Positions 6,117 through 8,783 of a stretch of 8,783 nt of DNA are shown here, piece after piece; positions within the stretch are counted from its first letter, which is position 1; every line of letters begins with the position of its first letter. A program made the position numbers and the translations under genes. The notes below the pieces were generated by a model that saw only the letters and a program-made list of their open reading frames with translations, ran no database searches and was not told the origin of the DNA. Source of the stretch: Equadaptatus sp045642965 (GTDB taxonomy: Bacteria > Synergistota > Synergistia > Synergistales > Synergistaceae); assembly GCA_045642965.1 (NCBI GenBank), contig JAZUJX010000102.1, positions 1-8,783 on the forward strand, written 5' to 3'.

Positions 6117-6770
6117 ATGATTTTAACCGGCTTTTCTGCCGCTGCGCTGCTTTGCGCCGCGGCGTTTCTCTCAGGTTCGGATTTTTCCTTGCTGCACGCA
6201 CTTGCGCGTGAAAACAGACGCAAATTTTGTGCCTGTCTGCTTTTGCTGCCAGTTTTCATTTTTATTCCCATGGGCACTCTGCCCGCGTTTGTTTCCTTTA
6301 AGGGAAGCGCTGTTCCGGTACTTCTGCTTATGATTTTATCGCTTGCAGTATATGACGGAAAAACCGGTCTTTCCTCAGCCCTGACTGCCGCGGCTTCTCT
6401 GCTTCTGCTTTTTCTTATGCATTATGCCCGCAATGAGGGCTTTCCGGGTGCTGAATACACGTTTGACCTGATATCCTCCGTATCAGTATGGGACGGAATG
6501 CCGTCTGCCGGAAAACTGTCCGCTGTTTTGTCATGTATTCTGCTTTTTGTTTCAGCTTTTGTTTTTGCCGGAAAAAACAAAACTGACGCCGCCGTCAGTC
6601 TTTTTGCGTCTGTGTGCTGCGCGACGGCAGTCTGTATTGTGCTGCCGCTGAACGCTGTGCTTTCGGAATTTTTTTCCGGTTTCAGCCTGTATGCTGCCGG
6701 TTTTGCCTGTTTCTGGGCTGCCGTGTCTGTCCTGCGGAGGCTTATTTTCTTTTTTGCCCGCCTGAAATAA
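6117..6770 (+). CDS. unrecognised polytopic membrane protein
   Basis: With the ATG at 6117 the protein has 217 residues. The frame extends upstream to a GTG at 6066, but that codon sits just behind a terminator and before the TATAAT box. It would add an odd NRRRRRK stretch that is really the purine-rich ribosome-binding region (GGAGG at 6100-6104, AGGCGG at 6102-6107). The protein is very hydrophobic, with about six or seven likely membrane segments (near 2-18, 35-52, 62-80, 84-100, 130-150, 158-178 and 184-205). Arginines and lysines sit in the short loops and at the C-terminus (LRRLIFFFARLK). A longer polar loop near 101-129 (YARNEGFPGAEYTFDL...WDGMPSAGK) is the most distinctive part. I see no motif that names a family. 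A weak likeness to integral subunits of hydrogenase or NADH dehydrogenase complexes cannot be supported. Its 3' end overlaps the converging DUF1850 gene by 29 bp. Confidence is good that it is a gene and low on function. Confidence 0.75.
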   Translation: MILTGFSAAALLCAAAFLSGSDFSLLHALARENRRKFCACLLLLPVFIFIPMGTLPAFVSFKGSAVPVLLLMILSLAVYDGKTGLSSALTAAASLLLLFLMHYARNEGFPGAEYTFDLISSVSVWDGMPSAGKLSAVLSCILLFVSAFVFAGKNKTDAAVSLFASVCCATAVCIVLPLNAVLSEFFSGFSLYAAGFACFWAAVSVLRRLIFFFARLK

Positions 6771-7308
6771 AAATTTCGGATATGTCCGCTCTGCCGTAAA
6801 GGTACGGTCTGCGAACGATACTGATTTCGAGCCTTTTGCCAGGCAGCGTTTTGTAAAGTTCCGCCGTTTCAAACGGCGGCATACGCAGTTTGTTTCTGCC
6901 GAACGTTTCGTTTCCAATTCTTAAATTCAGCGTTTCATGCGCAAGCCTTCCGCCCCTGAAAATCATTTTTCCGTCTCTGCTTGAAAAGCGCATGTATTCC
7001 GGCAGTACGGAGGGCATCCCGGCATTTGAAGATTTTACACTTTCTTCCCACGTCCAAAGTTTCCCGTTTGTGATTCTGTATTCGTCTTCGACCTTTGTTT
7101 TTTCGACGGAATGAACGTATTCGGCAGGCAGCCGCTGCCCGTGCGCTGCCGGAAGCGAGCAGAGAGTTCTGCCGTCCGACGAGAGCAGGAGAAAATCAAC
7201 GCGCCAGCCGGCAAGTGCGGCAGCGAAAAGCAGACATACCGTAAATATACGGGCTGTTTTTGAAAATAGTCTGTTTGATTTTTTTGAAAGCCGTGCCGTG
7301 CCGTTCAT
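6742..7308 (-). CDS. DUF1850 domain protein, membrane-anchored TRAP (TAXI)-associated accessory
   Basis: This minus-strand gene encodes 188 residues from the ATG whose complement is at 7306-7308. The frame stays open further upstream to 7572, but that extension runs antisense through the 5' half of the divergent receptor gene and through the promoter region, so it is rejected. Residues 20-42 (ARIFTVCLLFAAALAGWRVDFLL) form one hydrophobic anchor or uncleaved signal. The rest should be extracytoplasmic. The DUF1850 hallmark is the segment PAEYVHSVEKTKVEDEYRI (61-79), with HSVEKT as the recognisable core, followed by beta-rich sequence. The family's biochemical role is unknown, but its genes commonly lie beside or between TAXI binding-protein and fused-permease genes. 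Here it is about 750 bp downstream on the other strand, separated by an unrelated membrane-protein gene, so it must have its own promoter. The ribosome-binding site is weak (GGA about 10 bases upstream). Family confidence is good; functional linkage to this transporter is inferred. Confidence 0.85.
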   Translation of the reverse strand: MNGTARLSKKSNRLFSKTARIFTVCLLFAAALAGWRVDFLLLSSDGRTLCSLPAAHGQRLPAEYVHSVEKTKVEDEYRITNGKLWTWEESVKSSNAGMPSVLPEYMRFSSRDGKMIFRGGRLAHETLNLRIGNETFGRNKLRMPPFETAELYKTLPGKRLEISIVRRPYLYGRADISEIFISGGQKRK

Positions 7309-7356
7309 GCAATTTTTCCGTCTGCTCCGTCCGATTATGCTTCTTTGCAAATTTGT

Positions 7357-7364
7357 ATTATAAT
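7357..7364. promoter_or_regulatory. palindromic -10 element (ATTATAAT) between divergent genes
   Basis: ATTATAAT is self-complementary and gives a consensus TATAAT on both strands (+ strand 7359-7364, - strand 7357-7362). It lies in the 111-bp gap between the minus-strand DUF1850 start (7308) and the plus-strand receptor start (7420), about 50 bp from each. Neither direction has a good -35 at 16-18 bp, so the element is a candidate for divergent initiation rather than a proven promoter. The surrounding stretch from about 7330 to 7395 is AT-rich. Confidence 0.5.
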
Positions 7365-7407
7365 TATGAACTGTTGAAACAATAAATTCAAGACTTAATC
7401 GCAAGGC

Positions 7408-7415
7408 GGGGGTGA
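7408..7415 (+). promoter_or_regulatory. ribosome-binding site supporting a TTG start at 7420
   Basis: GGGGGTGA differs from the ideal GGAGGTGA at one base. Its G-rich core ends 7 bp before TTG 7420. An in-frame stop at 7396-7398 limits the choice of start. There is no ATG or GTG in the correct frame between that stop and the conserved N-terminal region, so TTG is the best supported start. Confidence 0.7.
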
Positions 7416-7419
7416 GGCT

Positions 7420-8783
7420 TTGGACAGTTTGTTCTTTGACGTATTGAAGGAGATTGTGGCGGAATACGGCGCCGAAATTCTTGAAGAGCCTGACAGAGTG
7501 GCCCAGTTCCTTGAAGACAGACTTCCGGCAGACAGGGAAACTGACATTTTCCGCGTTACCTTTGCCCTGCATTCGCTGATACGTTCAGGCTGGACGGTAA
7601 AAACTGAACTTCACGGAGCCAAACGCGGTTTGTTCGTTAAAAAACTGAACGACGACCTTGCTTTTACGGGCAGCGGCACGGAAGATTTTCTTGATATGCT
7701 GGATAAACTGCTGAAACAGGATAAAATTCCTGACGAATCCGAAGCCGTTGTTGCTCACGCCGGCAACCTTCGCAGCATAGAGGGCGGAATTGCCAACAGC
7801 CCGCGTACGACAAGTCTCCGCAAAAAATATCTTTACAACGGAACGGTTCTGCTGGCTGCATTTGCAGTCATCATTCTTCTGCTTTTTCAGATAAGCAGGC
7901 AGAGAAATCCTGTGAGCGACGAGTTCAGAATAGCCTTCTTTGCGCCTGTTTCGGGAGAGGCTGCGCAGAGCGGGCACAGGCAGCTTAAGGCGGCACAGCT
8001 TGCCGTGGAGCGCGTCAACAAACAGGGCGGAGTCCGCGGTTACAAACTGAAGATTATAGGCTTCGACGTTCCTGAAAACCCTGCAGAAGCAGCTGAAAAA
8101 GCTGAAGAAATTATGAAGGACAAAAGTCTTCTTGTAATGCTCACAAGTCTTTCCGGAGAGAGAGCAAAAAAACTTGCCGAACTTTCTGACAGACTGGAAA
8201 TACCTCTGCTGCTTTCCTCCGCCGAAGTTACGGGCGATGTCGCAAACGACAGTGACGGGAAGCCGTATCTTTACACGTTCAGAATTTCAAGCCTGCCCGG
8301 TGAAACGGCAAGACTGATGGCGTATTATGCCGTTAAAGGCATGAAAGCAAGAAAAATAGCTCTTTTGTGGAACGAAAGCGACAAATATTCGTACGAAGCG
8401 TGCGAAGCGCTGCGCATGTGGCTCAGACGCTACGGCAGACGCGCTGCAATAGACATAAGCTATACCGGCAAAGACGACGATTACACCCTTGCGCTTAAAA
8501 CCGTTAAGGCGCGCGGCGCGGATACTCTGCTTCTGCCGGGCAATACAAAAAAAACGTCAGAAATGCTGTCACAGCTTCAGGCTGTCGGCTTTGACGGAAA
8601 AGTTCTCGGCATGAATTTTCCTGAAGTCGGTTTGGAAAACTCAGGAGAAAATTCTGTCCAGAGCTGCTGGCTGAACAGAATTTCGCAGAGTGACCCGCAG
8701 GTTATGTCTGTCATGAACGACTATAAAAAGCTTTACAACGAAGTCTGTCCGCCGGATGAAACAGAAAACATTATCCTGGTGTA
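7420..8783 (+). CDS. membrane-tethered type-1 periplasmic-binding (LivJ-like) receptor with cytoplasmic N-terminal domain; 3' end outside the window
   Basis: The gene is open to the window end, showing 454 residues from a TTG start. Residues 1-about 58 form a helical domain with YGAEILEEP (16-24), RVAQFLEDRLPADR (26-39) and ALHSLIRSGW (49-58). The YG..IL..P.R....L.D..P..R pattern recalls a small helical domain I associate with unrelated multidomain bacterial proteins; this is a resemblance from memory. Residues 59-137 are polar and end in a basic RTTSLRKKY. One membrane helix follows at about 138-158 (LYNGTVLLAAFAVIILLLFQI). By the positive-inside rule the N-terminus is cytoplasmic. From about 168 comes a type-1 periplasmic-binding fold: FRIAFFAPVSGEAAQSG, then AAQLAVERVNKQGGVRGYKLKI, as in Leu/Ile/Val-binding proteins. 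Later segments continue the family pattern (LSDRLEIPLLLSSAEVTGD, YYAVKGMKARKIALLWNE, GADTLLLPG). It has neither a cleavable signal nor a lipobox, unlike ABC transporter binding proteins. A ligand receptor or sensor is inferred. No ABC permease gene is visible. Confidence 0.88.
   Translation, partial: MDSLFFDVLKEIVAEYGAEILEEPDRVAQFLEDRLPADRETDIFRVTFALHSLIRSGWTVKTELHGAKRGLFVKKLNDDLAFTGSGTEDFLDMLDKLLKQDKIPDESEAVVAHAGNLRSIEGGIANSPRTTSLRKKYLYNGTVLLAAFAVIILLLFQISRQRNPVSDEFRIAFFAPVSGEAAQSGHRQLKAAQLAVERVNKQGGVRGYKLKIIGFDVPENPAEAAEKAEEIMKDKSLLVMLTSLSGERAKKLAELSDRLEIPLLLSSAEVTGDVANDSDGKPYLYTFRISSLPGETARLMAYYAVKGMKARKIALLWNESDKYSYEACEALRMWLRRYGRRAAIDISYTGKDDDYTLALKTVKARGADTLLLPGNTKKTSEMLSQLQAVGFDGKVLGMNFPEVGLENSGENSVQSCWLNRISQSDPQVMSVMNDYKKLYNEVCPPDETENIILV

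Noticed and set aside
7309..7572. An N-terminal extension of 88 residues on the minus-strand DUF1850 protein
   Set aside because: It runs antisense through the 5' part of the receptor gene and through the AT-rich promoter region. The protein has a natural start with a membrane anchor at 7308.
7585..7977. Minus-strand open frames (130 and 65 codons) opposite the receptor gene
   Set aside because: They lie antisense to the well-supported helix and binding-domain coding sequence, and their products show no recognisable motif.

Overview
The window looks like a bacterial chromosome segment with roughly balanced base composition, dense operons, Shine-Dalgarno sites and intrinsic terminators. Nothing in it fixes the taxon. 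A TAXI-type TRAP transporter, a DUF1850 protein, a RocB-like M20 hydrolase and a LivJ-type binding protein together suit an anaerobic, amino-acid or organic-acid consuming bacterium. Synergistota or a related didermic anaerobe is my tentative guess, from gene content only.

Region 1 (1-2825, + strand) is a three-gene run: a 5'-truncated RocB-like M20 peptidase, a GNAT N-acetyltransferase and deoC (deoxyribose-phosphate aldolase). Gaps are about 20 bp. The run ends in an unusual 3' region: a 19-unit, perfectly phased 7-bp tandem repeat that starts at the deoC stop codon, followed by a GC-rich intrinsic terminator.

Region 2 (2826-6060, + strand) is a self-contained TRAP transporter operon. It has an AT-rich upstream region and a strong sigma-70-like promoter. 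One operator-like palindrome lies between the -35 and -10 boxes and a second, perfect copy lies 77 bp downstream in the leader. Next come a fused DctQM permease (GTG start) and a TAXI solute-binding protein with a Sec signal peptide, then a 15-bp-stem terminator. The palindromes fit the FadR-type GntR pattern TNGTNNNACNA, so ligand-controlled repression is likely, but no regulator gene lies in the window.

Region 3 (6061-7308) holds an unrecognised polytopic membrane protein on the + strand. Its 3' end overlaps, tail to tail, a minus-strand DUF1850 gene, a family usually tied to TAXI TRAP systems.

Region 4 (7309-8783) is a short divergent promoter region with a palindromic -10 (ATTATAAT), then a + strand gene cut by the window end. 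I place its start at TTG 7420. It encodes a cytoplasmic helical domain, one transmembrane helix and an extracytoplasmic type-1 (Leu/Ile/Val-binding-like) periplasmic-binding domain. It looks like a membrane-tethered receptor rather than an ordinary ABC transporter binding protein.

The best candidates for something new are this receptor-like fusion, the paired operators and the heptamer array. No CRISPR array, transposase, tRNA, rRNA or phage gene was seen.
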